A stretch of DNA of 64,000 nt from NCBI GenBank assembly GCA_050952725.1, contig JBMNLN010000001.1, positions 930,001 through 994,000 on the forward strand, written 5' to 3'. Source of the stretch: JAQWCH01 sp050952725 (GTDB taxonomy: Bacteria > Bacillota_I > Bacilli_A > RFN20 > CAG-826). The position numbers and the translations under genes were made by a program. How positions within the stretch are numbered: the first letter of the stretch is position 1; each line of letters opens with the position of its first letter. The notes under the pieces were generated by a model. That model searched no databases. It saw only the letters and a list, made by a program, of their open reading frames with translations, and was not told the DNA's origin. Below, piece after piece: positions 25,047 through 34,598 of this stretch.

Positions 25047-26459
25047 TTATTTCAATTGTTTTAAAATCGGTTTAACAAAGGTCTCCAACTTGGCAAGGAG
25101 ATCTTTTTTGCTGCCATCGTTAAGAATGAGAAGATCAAGTTGATTGAGGTAGCGAGGGAACTTACTTTGAGCGATCATCTGTTTTGCAAACAACAGATTA
25201 TCTCCGCGAATTTCTAAATTGGCAAGTTGACGTTCTGGCGGAGCGATGACGCCAACAACAAAATTAAATAGGTCTTCAAATCCCGCTTCAAAAAGCAGCG
25301 GAACCTCCACAAAAAGAATGGTTTTTGCAGGGGTTTTGGCGATAATCCCCGTTATTTTTTCTTTAACAAGAGGATGAATATATTTTTCCAGCTCCTTTTT
25401 CTTTAGCGGTTCGGCTAGTATTGAGTTAGCGAGTTGCGCGCGATTGACTTCTCCTTGATCATCAAAAATAATTGAGGAAAATATTTTATTTAATCGAGTT
25501 TTAACTTCCATCTGTTCGTAGAGTTGATGAACGATTTGATCACTGCTAATCGTGGAATATCCAAGCGCGCCTAGACTATTTAAAAGGGTCGTTTTTCCAC
25601 TGGCAATAGTCCCCGTAATCCCAATGACGAGAGGGGCTTCAGGATTGATTTGTTCAAAAGGACAATAGGTGGTACCGCGCCCTGAGACTTTGATTTTCTT
25701 TAAGAGGTGTCCACAACTAACGCATTTATTGCCAGCTTTGCCATAGACTTTTAAGAAGTTTTGAAATTCGCCGATTTGATCTTTGCTGAATTGATAAGAG
25801 CGGACAGTCGAGCCTCCTAATTCAATTGAGGCGTTTAAAACGTCTATGCTAGTTTTGATTACTCTCTCTACTTGCGGTAAAGTTAGGAGATTAGTTCTGG
25901 TCAACGGGTGAATTTTGTTTAAAAAGAGCACTTCATCGACATAGATATTACCTAGTCCGGTCATGAAGGTTTGGTCGAGTAAAACCGTTTTAATCGGGCG
26001 TGATGTGCCTTGAAATTTCTCATAGATATCAATTGGCTTAGCAGCAAATGGTTCCGGTCCTAACTTTTTAATTTCTTTAAGATTCATGTAGGATTTCTCA
26101 TCACTTAAAATCATCAGCCCGAATTGCCGTGAATCATCATAGACAAGAAGCGTGTTATCACTCAGTCTAAAGAGGACGCGCGCATGAGAAGTGAGCGGTT
26201 CGCCCTTTTCTAAAATGATATATTTTCCCTCCATGCGCAGATGGGAAACGATGACGATATCTTGGTCAAAATGAAAAAATAAATATTTGCCAATTCGTGA
26301 AATATCTTTAAAAGTACGTCCGATTAAAGTGTTTTTAAATTTGTTCACATCACCTTGGATAATGCGTTTTTTCAATATTTCAATATCTAAAATCTTCTTT
26401 CCACGGACAAGGGGAAGCAAGGCGCGTCTAATGTTTTCGACTTCGGGTAATTCGGGCAT
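25047..26459 (-). CDS. mutM-coaE: Fused formamidopyrimidine-DNA glycosylase / dephospho-CoA kinase (MutM-CoaE)
   Basis: Two enzymes in one 470-residue frame. Residues 1 to about 272 are MutM/Fpg, which removes oxidised guanine: catalytic Pro2-Glu3 in MPELPEVE, RIGKYLFFH, the helix-two-turn-helix GLGNIYVDEVLF, and a C-terminal zinc finger. Residues from about 277 are CoaE, last step of coenzyme A synthesis, with P-loop GTIASGKTT and the CoaE ending (LDLLILNDGSKKDL). The finger reads CVSC..16..CPFE: the fourth Cys is Glu. Start is the ATG at 26459 (AAGGAG site), because Pro must be residue 2; an upstream in-frame extension is rejected. Follows polA by 14 bases. The two genes are adjacent in many Firmicutes, so fusion by loss of a stop is plausible. 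Confidence 0.93.
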   Translation of the reverse strand: MPELPEVENIRRALLPLVRGKKILDIEILKKRIIQGDVNKFKNTLIGRTFKDISRIGKYLFFHFDQDIVIVSHLRMEGKYIILEKGEPLTSHARVLFRLSDNTLLVYDDSRQFGLMILSDEKSYMNLKEIKKLGPEPFAAKPIDIYEKFQGTSRPIKTVLLDQTFMTGLGNIYVDEVLFLNKIHPLTRTNLLTLPQVERVIKTSIDVLNASIELGGSTVRSYQFSKDQIGEFQNFLKVYGKAGNKCVSCGHLLKKIKVSGRGTTYCPFEQINPEAPLVIGITGTIASGKTTLLNSLGALGYSTISSDQIVHQLYEQMEVKTRLNKIFSSIIFDDQGEVNRAQLANSILAEPLKKKELEKYIHPLVKEKITGIIAKTPAKTILFVEVPLLFEAGFEDLFNFVVGVIAPPERQLANLEIRGDNLLFAKQMIAQSKFPRYLNQLDLLILNDGSKKDLLAKLETFVKPILKQLK

Positions 26460-26473
26460 ATTAACTCCTTCAC

Positions 26474-29053
26474 TCAAGCATCGTACCAAGTTTTTCCAAA
26501 GTTGCCACTGACTTTTAAAGGAACATCTAACTCCAGCGCATGTTCCATAATCGCAATAAGTGCGGGGAGGACAATATCTTTTTCGGCCTTGGGCACTTTG
26601 AAAATCAGCTCGTCATGAATTTGCACCACGAGTTTGGTCGTTAAATTATTAGCAGTTAGATATTGATCAATTTTAACCATGGCTAATTTAATTAAATCGG
26701 CGGCTGTCCCTTGAATTGGTGCATTCATCGCCGCGCGTCTAGCAAATGCGCGCACATGGTAGTTCGGGTCTTTGAATTCGCGCAAATATCGCCGTCTTCC
26801 CAGCAAGGTTTCGACATACCCCTTTTCTTCCGCTTCGCTAATCACCCGATTGAGGAAGTCTTGAACTTTTGGATAGGTTTTGTAGAAATTCTCTATCAAT
26901 TCCTTTGCGGTTTTCTGGGGTATGCCTAGTCGATCAGATAGCCCCCACACGGTAATTCCATAGACGATGCCAAAATTGACCTCCTTAGCGCGGCGCCGAT
27001 CATGTTCATCGATGTGCTGCTTATGAAGGATGGCTTTCGCGGTCGCAGTATGGATATCTTGTCCGGTTTTGAAAACTTCAATCAATTTTGGATCACCACT
27101 TAAGGCGGCGAGAATTCGCAGTTCAATTTGCGAGTAATCAAGGGAGAGAATTTGATAGTTATCATCAGCATAATAAAAGGCTTTTCGAATCAGACGCCCC
27201 TCCTCATCACGAACAGAGATATTTTGTAAATTGGGTTCGGAACTCGAAAGCCTCCCAGTCGTGGTTAAGGCTTGATTAAAGGTCGCGTGAATTTTCCCAT
27301 CGGGATAGACGGCATCTTTTAAACCATCGATATAAGTCGAGGCGAGTTTCGCGTATTTTCGATGTTGTAAAATTAAATCAACCACGGGGTGATAAAGCCG
27401 GAGACCTTCCAAGATATCACTACTGGTTGAGCGTTTCTTATTGGCAGGCAAACCGAGCTGGTCAAAGAGAACTTCACCGACTTGTTTGGGTGAAGCGATA
27501 TTAAATTCGCGCCCGACTAAAGAATGAATTTCTTTTTCTAGTGCCGCGAGTTGGATTTTAAAATCCTCCCCGATTTCTAAAAGCAGTTTCCGGTCAAGGG
27601 GGAAACCTTCAATTTCCATTTTGGCCAACACCTCCGCTAGAGGAAGTTCGATATCGCGATAAATTTTAAAGACATCAACTTCTTTCAGACGCCTTTCTAA
27701 TTCGTCTGTTAGTAAAAGTGCATTTTCTGCCATCGCCATCGCAAGAGTGATTTCATCTTTCTTCGCGCTAACTAAGGGAAGGTTAACGCCAAACAAATGA
27801 TAAACACTCAATGGATCGCTTAAATTGGAACTTTCGACATTATAGGAAGCAAGGAGAATATCATGCTTTAGTCCCTGTAACAGATAGCCTTGCATCCCGA
27901 GATTGACGCGAAGCTTCTTATAGTCGAAAGTGTACTTTTTTATTTGTGGATTTGCTAAAGCATTTTGGATTGCTGGGCTCTTAACAAATACATCCCAGGG
28001 TAAGTAGTATCTTTTATTTTGGGTAAATAAGGCTAAACCTTCCAATTTGCTCGTATGATAATTACCTTCTTCAAACACTCCGATAACACCTAGATGATTA
28101 TCAAAAACGATATCATTTTCATCCTCGACAATATTGATGTTATCGCTCGGGGATTCTTTGAGAGTCTTTCGGGCGAAACGCCCTTCCAAACGCTCACGAA
28201 ATTGTCGCAGTTCGTAATGATGAGTGAAATCGAGTAAAGTATCGGGATGGTAACCGAGATATTTCGTTTCTTCAATCGAAAATGGCAGTTCCATGTCCGT
28301 GACAATTTTCGCCATTTCATAAGAAAGCCGTCCTTCATCGGCGTGGTTGAGGATGTTTTCACGGATTTTCCCCGTCATATTGGGGGCGGCCGCGAGCACT
28401 CCTTCAAATGTATGATACTCCGCTAGGAGTTTCTTTGCGGTGATGTCGCCAATTCCAGGAATGCCTTTCAAGTTATCGCTTGAATCACCGCATAAACCTT
28501 TGTAATCGACGATTTGTTTCGGAGTAAAACCATAGGTTTTGAGCATGTTTTTTTCATTCATCGTCTCAATTTTACGCAAGGTACCTTTAATCAATTTAAT
28601 GGTGATTTGCTCATCAATCAGTTGCAGATAGTCCTTATCGGAGGTGTAAATTTCCACCTGATAACCTAAGGTTGCGGCTTTCTTGGCCGCGGTGCCCGCG
28701 ATGTCATCAGCTTCGAAACCAGGTTCTTCATATTGGAAAATCCCCATCGCTTGGAGAAATTCTCTAGCGATGGCAAATTGAGGAATTAAATCATCAGGTG
28801 CAGGCTTTCTCGTCGCCTTATATTCTTCGTGAACTTGATGACGAAAAGTCTTTTCCTCGGTATCAAAAGCGACTAACACATGTTCACCACCTGCAAAAGT
28901 CTTCAAAAGGCTGGTAAACATATTAGCAAAAGCAAAGATGGCGTTTGTCGGCGTTCCATCTTTGGTGCGCATTGTGACTTTACCATCGGTCAAGGTGGCA
29001 TAATAGGCGCGAAAGAGCAAGGAATTGCCATCGATAATAATTAATTTTTTCAC
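26474..29053 (-). CDS. polA: DNA polymerase I
   Basis: Repair and Okazaki-fragment polymerase, 859 residues. 5'-3' exonuclease domain (about 1-290: IIDGNSLLFRAYYA, EADDIAGT, CGDSSDNLKGIPGIG), a degenerate 3'-5' exonuclease-like domain (about 300-460, without the DxE metal site, as in Bacillus), then the polymerase domain with LSLDYSQIELRILAALSGD, RRAKEVNFGIVYG and VVQIHDELIF. Starts at GTG (29053), overlapping the TGA of dnaE, with a GGAGG site. Many true mycoplasmas keep only the exonuclease part, so a full enzyme argues for a less reduced genome. Confidence 0.97.
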   Translation of the reverse strand: MKKLIIIDGNSLLFRAYYATLTDGKVTMRTKDGTPTNAIFAFANMFTSLLKTFAGGEHVLVAFDTEEKTFRHQVHEEYKATRKPAPDDLIPQFAIAREFLQAMGIFQYEEPGFEADDIAGTAAKKAATLGYQVEIYTSDKDYLQLIDEQITIKLIKGTLRKIETMNEKNMLKTYGFTPKQIVDYKGLCGDSSDNLKGIPGIGDITAKKLLAEYHTFEGVLAAAPNMTGKIRENILNHADEGRLSYEMAKIVTDMELPFSIEETKYLGYHPDTLLDFTHHYELRQFRERLEGRFARKTLKESPSDNINIVEDENDIVFDNHLGVIGVFEEGNYHTSKLEGLALFTQNKRYYLPWDVFVKSPAIQNALANPQIKKYTFDYKKLRVNLGMQGYLLQGLKHDILLASYNVESSNLSDPLSVYHLFGVNLPLVSAKKDEITLAMAMAENALLLTDELERRLKEVDVFKIYRDIELPLAEVLAKMEIEGFPLDRKLLLEIGEDFKIQLAALEKEIHSLVGREFNIASPKQVGEVLFDQLGLPANKKRSTSSDILEGLRLYHPVVDLILQHRKYAKLASTYIDGLKDAVYPDGKIHATFNQALTTTGRLSSSEPNLQNISVRDEEGRLIRKAFYYADDNYQILSLDYSQIELRILAALSGDPKLIEVFKTGQDIHTATAKAILHKQHIDEHDRRRAKEVNFGIVYGITVWGLSDRLGIPQKTAKELIENFYKTYPKVQDFLNRVISEAEEKGYVETLLGRRRYLREFKDPNYHVRAFARRAAMNAPIQGTAADLIKLAMVKIDQYLTANNLTTKLVVQIHDELIFKVPKAEKDIVLPALIAIMEHALELDVPLKVSGNFGKTWYDA

Positions 29054-32000
29054 GAATAATCCTCCAATAATGTCAATGTGTCCGCGAGAAGATGAAGTTG
29101 ATTGCGCGCGGATAATTTCCCGCTGACCACAATAATTGCATTTTTCTCTAATCGTGATTTTACCTGCTGATAAAGGCGAGGGAAAACGACAATTTCTAAG
29201 GTTTCTAAATTGTCAAATACCGTGACAAAAGCCATTGGTTCACCTTTTTTGGTGCGAATTGTTTTGATATTTTGAATAATTCCGACCACAGGACGGGGAT
29301 CGTCGACATACGATGAAAGGCGTTCGTTGATCGTCATGATTTTCTTTTGGGCAAAGAGGGGACGATAAATTTGCAAGGGGTCGCGTGAGGCGATAAAGCC
29401 CAGAGCGCTTTGCTCATATTCGAGATTGTCGAGATGATTGTCAGCGACTTCGATAATATGGGGAGGCGGAAGTAGTGTGTCATCAAAAAGTTTTTGTTCA
29501 CTAACTCCGCCAACCAAAGAGGCATATTGTAAGATGCGGTCGAGATTATGCCGTAAAGTTGCCCGGGAGTGATGTAAACTATCAAACGTCCCCGCATCGA
29601 TTAATTTTCGCAGTTGAACCGCGCTAATTTTTTCATTCGTTCGGACTACAAAATCAGTTAATGATTCAAACTTCCCGCGGATTTCGCGTTCTTTGACGAT
29701 TAATTCGGCAAGCGGATTATTAATCGTATCAATACTGGAAAACGGAAAGATTAAATGTTTTTCTTTTGCGATAAATGAAGTGCCGCTTTGATTGATATCC
29801 GGTCCGGTAATTGCGATTTTTCTTCGTTTTAACTCAGTGATAAAGCCGGTAAATTTCGCGTCTTTTCCCGAGATGTTTTCCAAGATGGTCGCATAGAATT
29901 CCGCGGGATAAAAAGCCTTGAGGTAGGCCATTTGACAGCAGAGGCGGGAATAGGCGACCGAGTGCGATTTATTAAAGCCATAATTAGCGAATTCCAGTAT
30001 GTCCTGATAGACTAATCGCGCATCTTTTTCGCTGTAGTTATTTTTCATCGCTCGGCTGAGGAACCATTCTTCCATACTGGAGAAGGGGTTGTCTAAGTTT
30101 TCATCGCGTTTCTTTTTAAATAAATTACGCCGGAATAAATCGGCCTCGGCTAGGGAAAATCCGCCCATCTTTTCTAAAATTTGCATAATCTGTTCTTGAT
30201 AGACAATAATCCCATAGGTTGAGGCGAGAATTGGGGTTAAACTCGGAATCGCATGTAAATATTTTTTCCCCGTTTTTTTCCGTTGAGCGTAGACATCGAT
30301 ATAGTGAATGGGGCCCGGGCGACAGAGGGCCAAAATGGCGACAATATCATCAAAACAAGTCGGTGCAATTTTGCGAATCGCCCCTTTCATCATTGAGGTT
30401 TCCAATTGGAAAATCCCCAGAGTGTCGCCTGAAGCAATCAATTGATAGACTTCGGGAGTATCAAAAGGCAAGGTTGCGATATCGAAATTTTGCTGATAGT
30501 TTTCCGCGATTAAATCAAGACAGCGATGGATGGTGGTTAAGTTGGTCAATCCGAGAATATCCATCTTTAAAAAGCCTTGGTTTTCTAAAGTCGACATCTC
30601 TAACTGGCTGAGCATATTCCCTTCGGTATCGCAAAGCACCGGTAAAACTTCAGGTAGAGGACAATCGTTTAAGATAATCCCGGCGGCGTGGATTCCTGTT
30701 TGTCGTGGGAATCCTTCAATTTTCTGCGCTAAAGTGACAATTTTTAGATAGTAATCATCACTATTGATTAGGTTGCGAAACTCAGGGGAGGCTCGATAAG
30801 CTTGACGTAAAGTTAAGTTTGGATCGGTGATTTTCTTACTTAATAAATCAACATCGCGATTGGGAAAGTTATAAATTCTTCCAATATCACGCAAGGCTTG
30901 TTTCGCCCCGATGGTAATATAGGTAATGATATTGGCGACGTGCTCCTTTCCATAACGCTTTCGCAAATAGGCGATAATCTCATCGCGGCGATAATCTTCA
31001 AAGTCGATATCGATATCGGGAGTCGTTTGCCGTTCTGGATTGAGAAACCGCTCAAAGAGCAGATCATGCGGTAGCGGATCAATCTCAGTGATGCCAAGTA
31101 GATAACTAATCAAAGCTCCAGCCGCACTGCCGCGACCTGGACCGACAAAGATATTGTTATCTTTAGCGAAACGGACATAGTCAGCAACGATTAAGAAGTA
31201 ATCATTAAAACCTTTTTGATCGATGATATTTAATTCATATTCCACCCGACTAAGATAGGGTTCAACGCGAAGATTGATTTCCCTTTGATTGGCTCCATTT
31301 TCAACTTGTTGGCGGAGAAAATCGCGACTTAAACCTAGTTCATCTTTGGTGAAATTAATGAGCCGACCGCGTTTTTGTCCAAAGGTAAAAGTGGCAAAAT
31401 CAGCAATTTGCTTGGTTAGGGCCAGTTCCTCAAGGCGATAATATGCGGCTAGTTCCTGTTCGGATAAATAGTAAAATGGACCTTCGAACTCCTCGCTTTC
31501 TAATTGCTCATCATTTTTAATCGCTTGTAAGATTCTTAAAGTAATTGCATCTTTGGCTGTGGGATAGAGAATAAGCGGAAAAGCCACCACTTGATAATCA
31601 TATTTTTGGGCGAAACTTCGAACTAATTCCGCGTGAGTTAAGTCTTTCTGCGTATTAATTTCTAATCCGATAAAGAAGCGTTTGAATCCTTGAGAAAAAT
31701 CGCGAAGATACCTGGCTGCTTGCGCGGGGTCTTGGTTGATTAATTTTAAAAATAATTCATTTTGTGAAGGAAAAATCACCGTTAATCCATCGTGATTACA
31801 CGCGACATCAGCAAGGTTTAAGCCATCACCTTTATCTAAACTTGGAGTAAGGCGAGTCAATAAGCGATAACCTTCTTCATTATTGACGAAAAAAGTAAGT
31901 TCGACATCGGCGACCAGCAAATCAATTCCATAGAGAGGTTTAAGTTCGTTTTTCTCAGTGTAAGCTTCTAAAAAGGACCAACTATAAAAAACACCCTGAT

Positions 32001-32118
32001 CCGCGACTGCTACTGTTGGAAAATCGCGTTTTTTCGCAACTTCCATCATCGTTTCAATCGTCAGCCCAGAATTTAGTAAACTATAACAAGAACGGACATG
32101 AAGAGGGATAAAATTCAT
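29050..32118 (-). CDS. dnaE: DNA polymerase III alpha subunit, DnaE type
   Basis: Replicative polymerase of the DnaE class; low-GC Gram-positives usually also have PolC, not seen here. About 1022 residues from ATG 32118 (MNFIPLHVRSCYSLL); a GTG at 32145 is possible. Neither start has a clear ribosome site. Order: PHP domain (1 to about 260), palm with PDIDIDFEDYRRDE catalytic acids, VGPGRGSAAGALISYLLG, KSHSVAYSRLCCQMAY, helix-hairpin region, and a C-terminal OB fold (VVGIIQNIKTIRTKKGEP). PHP metal residues look altered (HVRS for HxHx, DQG for DHG), so that domain is probably inactive. Upstream of polA with a 4-base overlap. Confidence 0.95.
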   Translation of the reverse strand: MNFIPLHVRSCYSLLNSGLTIETMMEVAKKRDFPTVAVADQGVFYSWSFLEAYTEKNELKPLYGIDLLVADVELTFFVNNEEGYRLLTRLTPSLDKGDGLNLADVACNHDGLTVIFPSQNELFLKLINQDPAQAARYLRDFSQGFKRFFIGLEINTQKDLTHAELVRSFAQKYDYQVVAFPLILYPTAKDAITLRILQAIKNDEQLESEEFEGPFYYLSEQELAAYYRLEELALTKQIADFATFTFGQKRGRLINFTKDELGLSRDFLRQQVENGANQREINLRVEPYLSRVEYELNIIDQKGFNDYFLIVADYVRFAKDNNIFVGPGRGSAAGALISYLLGITEIDPLPHDLLFERFLNPERQTTPDIDIDFEDYRRDEIIAYLRKRYGKEHVANIITYITIGAKQALRDIGRIYNFPNRDVDLLSKKITDPNLTLRQAYRASPEFRNLINSDDYYLKIVTLAQKIEGFPRQTGIHAAGIILNDCPLPEVLPVLCDTEGNMLSQLEMSTLENQGFLKMDILGLTNLTTIHRCLDLIAENYQQNFDIATLPFDTPEVYQLIASGDTLGIFQLETSMMKGAIRKIAPTCFDDIVAILALCRPGPIHYIDVYAQRKKTGKKYLHAIPSLTPILASTYGIIVYQEQIMQILEKMGGFSLAEADLFRRNLFKKKRDENLDNPFSSMEEWFLSRAMKNNYSEKDARLVYQDILEFANYGFNKSHSVAYSRLCCQMAYLKAFYPAEFYATILENISGKDAKFTGFITELKRRKIAITGPDINQSGTSFIAKEKHLIFPFSSIDTINNPLAELIVKEREIRGKFESLTDFVVRTNEKISAVQLRKLIDAGTFDSLHHSRATLRHNLDRILQYASLVGGVSEQKLFDDTLLPPPHIIEVADNHLDNLEYEQSALGFIASRDPLQIYRPLFAQKKIMTINERLSSYVDDPRPVVGIIQNIKTIRTKKGEPMAFVTVFDNLETLEIVVFPRLYQQVKSRLEKNAIIVVSGKLSARNQLHLLADTLTLLEDYS

Positions 32119-32164
32119 AAAAAAATACCATTTATATATTATCACGATAATGGTCTACATCGTA

Positions 32165-32196
32165 TAAAAAAACTACCTAGGTTAACGTAGGTAGTA
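32165..32196 (-). terminator. Terminator of nrnA
   Basis: ACTACCTA / TAGGTAGT stem (32172-32195) followed on the minus strand by T7. Separates nrnA from dnaE. Confidence 0.9.
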
Positions 32197-32235
32197 TCCG
32201 CGGATAAATAACCTAAATACAGTTATCGTTAATTC

Positions 32236-33249
32236 TCACTGGCGAATAGTTTTGGGAAATAAAGCATCAAGGTCAGCGACAAGAAGATCGATTTCCTCAC
32301 GGCTATGAAGAGTTGCCCCCGAGGCTTGAGCATGACCGCCACCGCGATATTTTGTTGCTACCTGATTAATCGGTGTGTCCTTCGAGCGAAGCGAAACTTT
32401 ATAGATTCCGCGTTGGCGATCTTCACTGGCAGAGAACCAGGCATTGACCCCTTCAATGCCATTGAAGATATTGACGAATTCCTTACCTTGATCGGTCGTT
32501 CGCTCAAATTCTTTTAAAGTTTCATCATCGAGGATATAATAGGCCACTCCATGATCAGTCAGGCGATAATGAGTCAAAATATGAGCGCGTAATGCTAAAT
32601 CTTGCAGAGTTTCTACATACATTTTGTTATAGACATCGGTGGTTAAATTAAAGCCAGTTTTGAGCAGTTCCGTCACATTAGCAAACGTATAAATCGTCGT
32701 ATCTTGGTATAGAAAACGTCGTGAATCTCCCGCGATTCCAGAATATAAGTAAATCGCCGCTTCTTTCGATAAGGAGAATTTAGTATTCCTGTAGACAATT
32801 AAGTTGGTCACCGCTTCGGCCGCGGCGACTAATTCCGTATCGACCAGATTGATATCGCCATATTGGTCTACTGGCGGATGGTGATCAATTTTGATAATTA
32901 TCGTCGCCTGTTGAAAGCGCTGATCCGAGACGCGATCGCTGGTCGAGGTGTCGACGACGATGGCAAGAAAAGGTTTTTCAAACCACTGATCATCTAATTC
33001 GGGAATCGAGGGATAGAGATGAGGCGTATAGGTCGGATGATTGCTCCCTAAAACGCGAATATCTTTTTCGGGGAAATTATCTTGAAGCCAAGTATATAGA
33101 CCAAATTGACTCCCAAGCGCATCGAAATCGGGAGTGATATGAGTAAAAATTGCGATGCGATCGAATTGCTTAATCGCCCGATAAATACTTTTATATTCCG
33201 CTTTGTATTTGCGCGCTTGTTCGATAATTAAGGGATTAAGATTTTTCAT
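32236..33249 (-). CDS. nrnA: DHH-family nanoRNase / pAp phosphatase
   Basis: Degrades RNA fragments of 2-5 nucleotides and 3'-phosphoadenosine-5'-phosphate; takes the place of Orn in Firmicutes and Mollicutes. 337 residues: N-terminal DHH domain with THITPDFDALGSQ (about 38-50), VVDTSTSDRV and the DHHPPVD motif (about 127), then DHHA1 with RGGGHAQASGAT (about 305). AGGAGG ribosome site. Transcribed alone ahead of a strong terminator. Confidence 0.93.
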   Translation of the reverse strand: MKNLNPLIIEQARKYKAEYKSIYRAIKQFDRIAIFTHITPDFDALGSQFGLYTWLQDNFPEKDIRVLGSNHPTYTPHLYPSIPELDDQWFEKPFLAIVVDTSTSDRVSDQRFQQATIIIKIDHHPPVDQYGDINLVDTELVAAAEAVTNLIVYRNTKFSLSKEAAIYLYSGIAGDSRRFLYQDTTIYTFANVTELLKTGFNLTTDVYNKMYVETLQDLALRAHILTHYRLTDHGVAYYILDDETLKEFERTTDQGKEFVNIFNGIEGVNAWFSASEDRQRGIYKVSLRSKDTPINQVATKYRGGGHAQASGATLHSREEIDLLVADLDALFPKTIRQ

Positions 33250-33320
33250 TTAGATTCCTCCTGATGTTTGAGAAAAGTGTTACATGATAAAGGATTTGGA
33301 CATCAATTTCAAGCCCTCAT

Positions 33321-33346
33321 AAAAAAAGACCGTAGTTTTCACGGTC
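33321..33346 (-). terminator. Terminator of ackA-sdaA
   Basis: GACCGT / ACGGTC stem (33328-33346) followed on the minus strand by T7. Confidence 0.88.
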
Positions 33347-33364
33347 AAAAGGATGAGAGGAAAT

Positions 33365-34591
33365 TTATTTGTCTTTTTGGTAATCTTCCCCTAAGGTTTT
33401 AGCCAGGCCACCGATGGCGGTTTCGCGATAATTTACATGCATATCCCGCCCAGTTTCCATCATCGTAACCACCATTTGATCAAAGCTGACGCGGTGGGAA
33501 CCATAGAGATGACGGGCCAGCAATACGACTGAGGCGGCTTGGACAGCAACGACCGCATTTCGTTCAATACAGGGAATCTGCACATAGCCAAAAACTGGAT
33601 CGCAAGTCAAGCCGAGATGGTGTTCCATCATGACTTCAGCCGCATATTCAATTTGCCCAATGCTCAAATCGCTAATGTAGGCTAAAGCACTTGCAGCCAT
33701 CGCGCCAGCTACGCCAATTTCCGCTTGGCAACCGCATTCGGCACCTGAGATTGAACCATTCGTTTTCACTGTGTTCCCAATCACACCCGCGACCATTAAA
33801 GCCTCGATTATTTTAGCGTTGCTGACCCCAGCGCGCACATGTTGATCATAGAGAACGGCCGGGAGAACCCCACTTGAGCCACAAGTCGGCGCCGTGACCA
33901 CGATACCACCTGCGGCATTTTCTTCGGCAGTCGCATAGGCATAGGCAAAGATATGCCGTTCTTTGCGCGCTTCCACACCTTCATTGGGGATTTGCAAACG
34001 ATGAAGATGGGGGGCTTTTCGCGTTAGAGCAAGTTTCCCGGGTAAAACTCCCTCGGTCTTTAAGCCGCGTTGAATCGTCTTTTTCATCTGCTCCCAGACC
34101 TTGGTCAGATAGCGCTCGATCTCGATGCCGGCTTGGTTTTCGCATCTTCGCACCAAGGTCGGCAGACTAATATTTTCTTCCAGGCAGTATTTTTTAATCG
34201 CCGTAAAATCTTTAAACGGATAAACTTTCGTATCAAGTTCGAGAAGAAGGCCATTTCTTGTAATCGTTCCCCCGCCAATTGAGGTATATAAGAAGGAATC
34301 AACGACCTGTTCATTTTTATCAAAACCCAAAATAACCATCGTATTCGGATGGACTAAATCTTGAAAATAATCAAAGATGACTTCGACTTTTCGTCCCGCA
34401 AAGGCATTGATTACGGCTTGATCAGTCAAGTGTCCTTTTCCGGTTAATGCAAGCGATCCCAAAAGAATCACTTGATAGGAAGCAAGCGCAGGATAAAAAC
34501 TTAAAAAATCTTCGACCGCATGTATCGGTCCCATCGTATGCGAAGAGGAGGGGCCATGTCCGATATTATAAAGCCGAGTCAACGAGAGCAT
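33365..34591 (-). CDS. sdaA: L-serine dehydratase, iron-sulfur type, single chain
   Basis: Deaminates L-serine to pyruvate using a 4Fe-4S cluster. 408 residues with both parts in one chain: N-terminal beta-type domain (IGHGPSSSHTMGP, about 10-22) and the alpha domain with the cluster cysteines (APTCGSSGVLP, AECGCQAEIG, LTCDPVFGYVQIPCIERN). Bacillus has the two halves as separate genes; E. coli SdaA is fused, at about 450 residues. It follows ackA by 7 bases and no ribosome site is visible, so it probably depends on coupling to ackA. Pyruvate made here could feed acetate formation. Confidence 0.94.
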   Translation of the reverse strand: MLSLTRLYNIGHGPSSSHTMGPIHAVEDFLSFYPALASYQVILLGSLALTGKGHLTDQAVINAFAGRKVEVIFDYFQDLVHPNTMVILGFDKNEQVVDSFLYTSIGGGTITRNGLLLELDTKVYPFKDFTAIKKYCLEENISLPTLVRRCENQAGIEIERYLTKVWEQMKKTIQRGLKTEGVLPGKLALTRKAPHLHRLQIPNEGVEARKERHIFAYAYATAEENAAGGIVVTAPTCGSSGVLPAVLYDQHVRAGVSNAKIIEALMVAGVIGNTVKTNGSISGAECGCQAEIGVAGAMAASALAYISDLSIGQIEYAAEVMMEHHLGLTCDPVFGYVQIPCIERNAVVAVQAASVVLLARHLYGSHRVSFDQMVVTMMETGRDMHVNYRETAIGGLAKTLGEDYQKDK

Positions 34592-34598
34592 TTTTGAT

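Noticed and set aside
26460..26489. Ten-residue N-terminal extension of MutM-CoaE
   Set aside because: The catalytic Pro must be residue 2, and AAGGAG lies just before the internal ATG.
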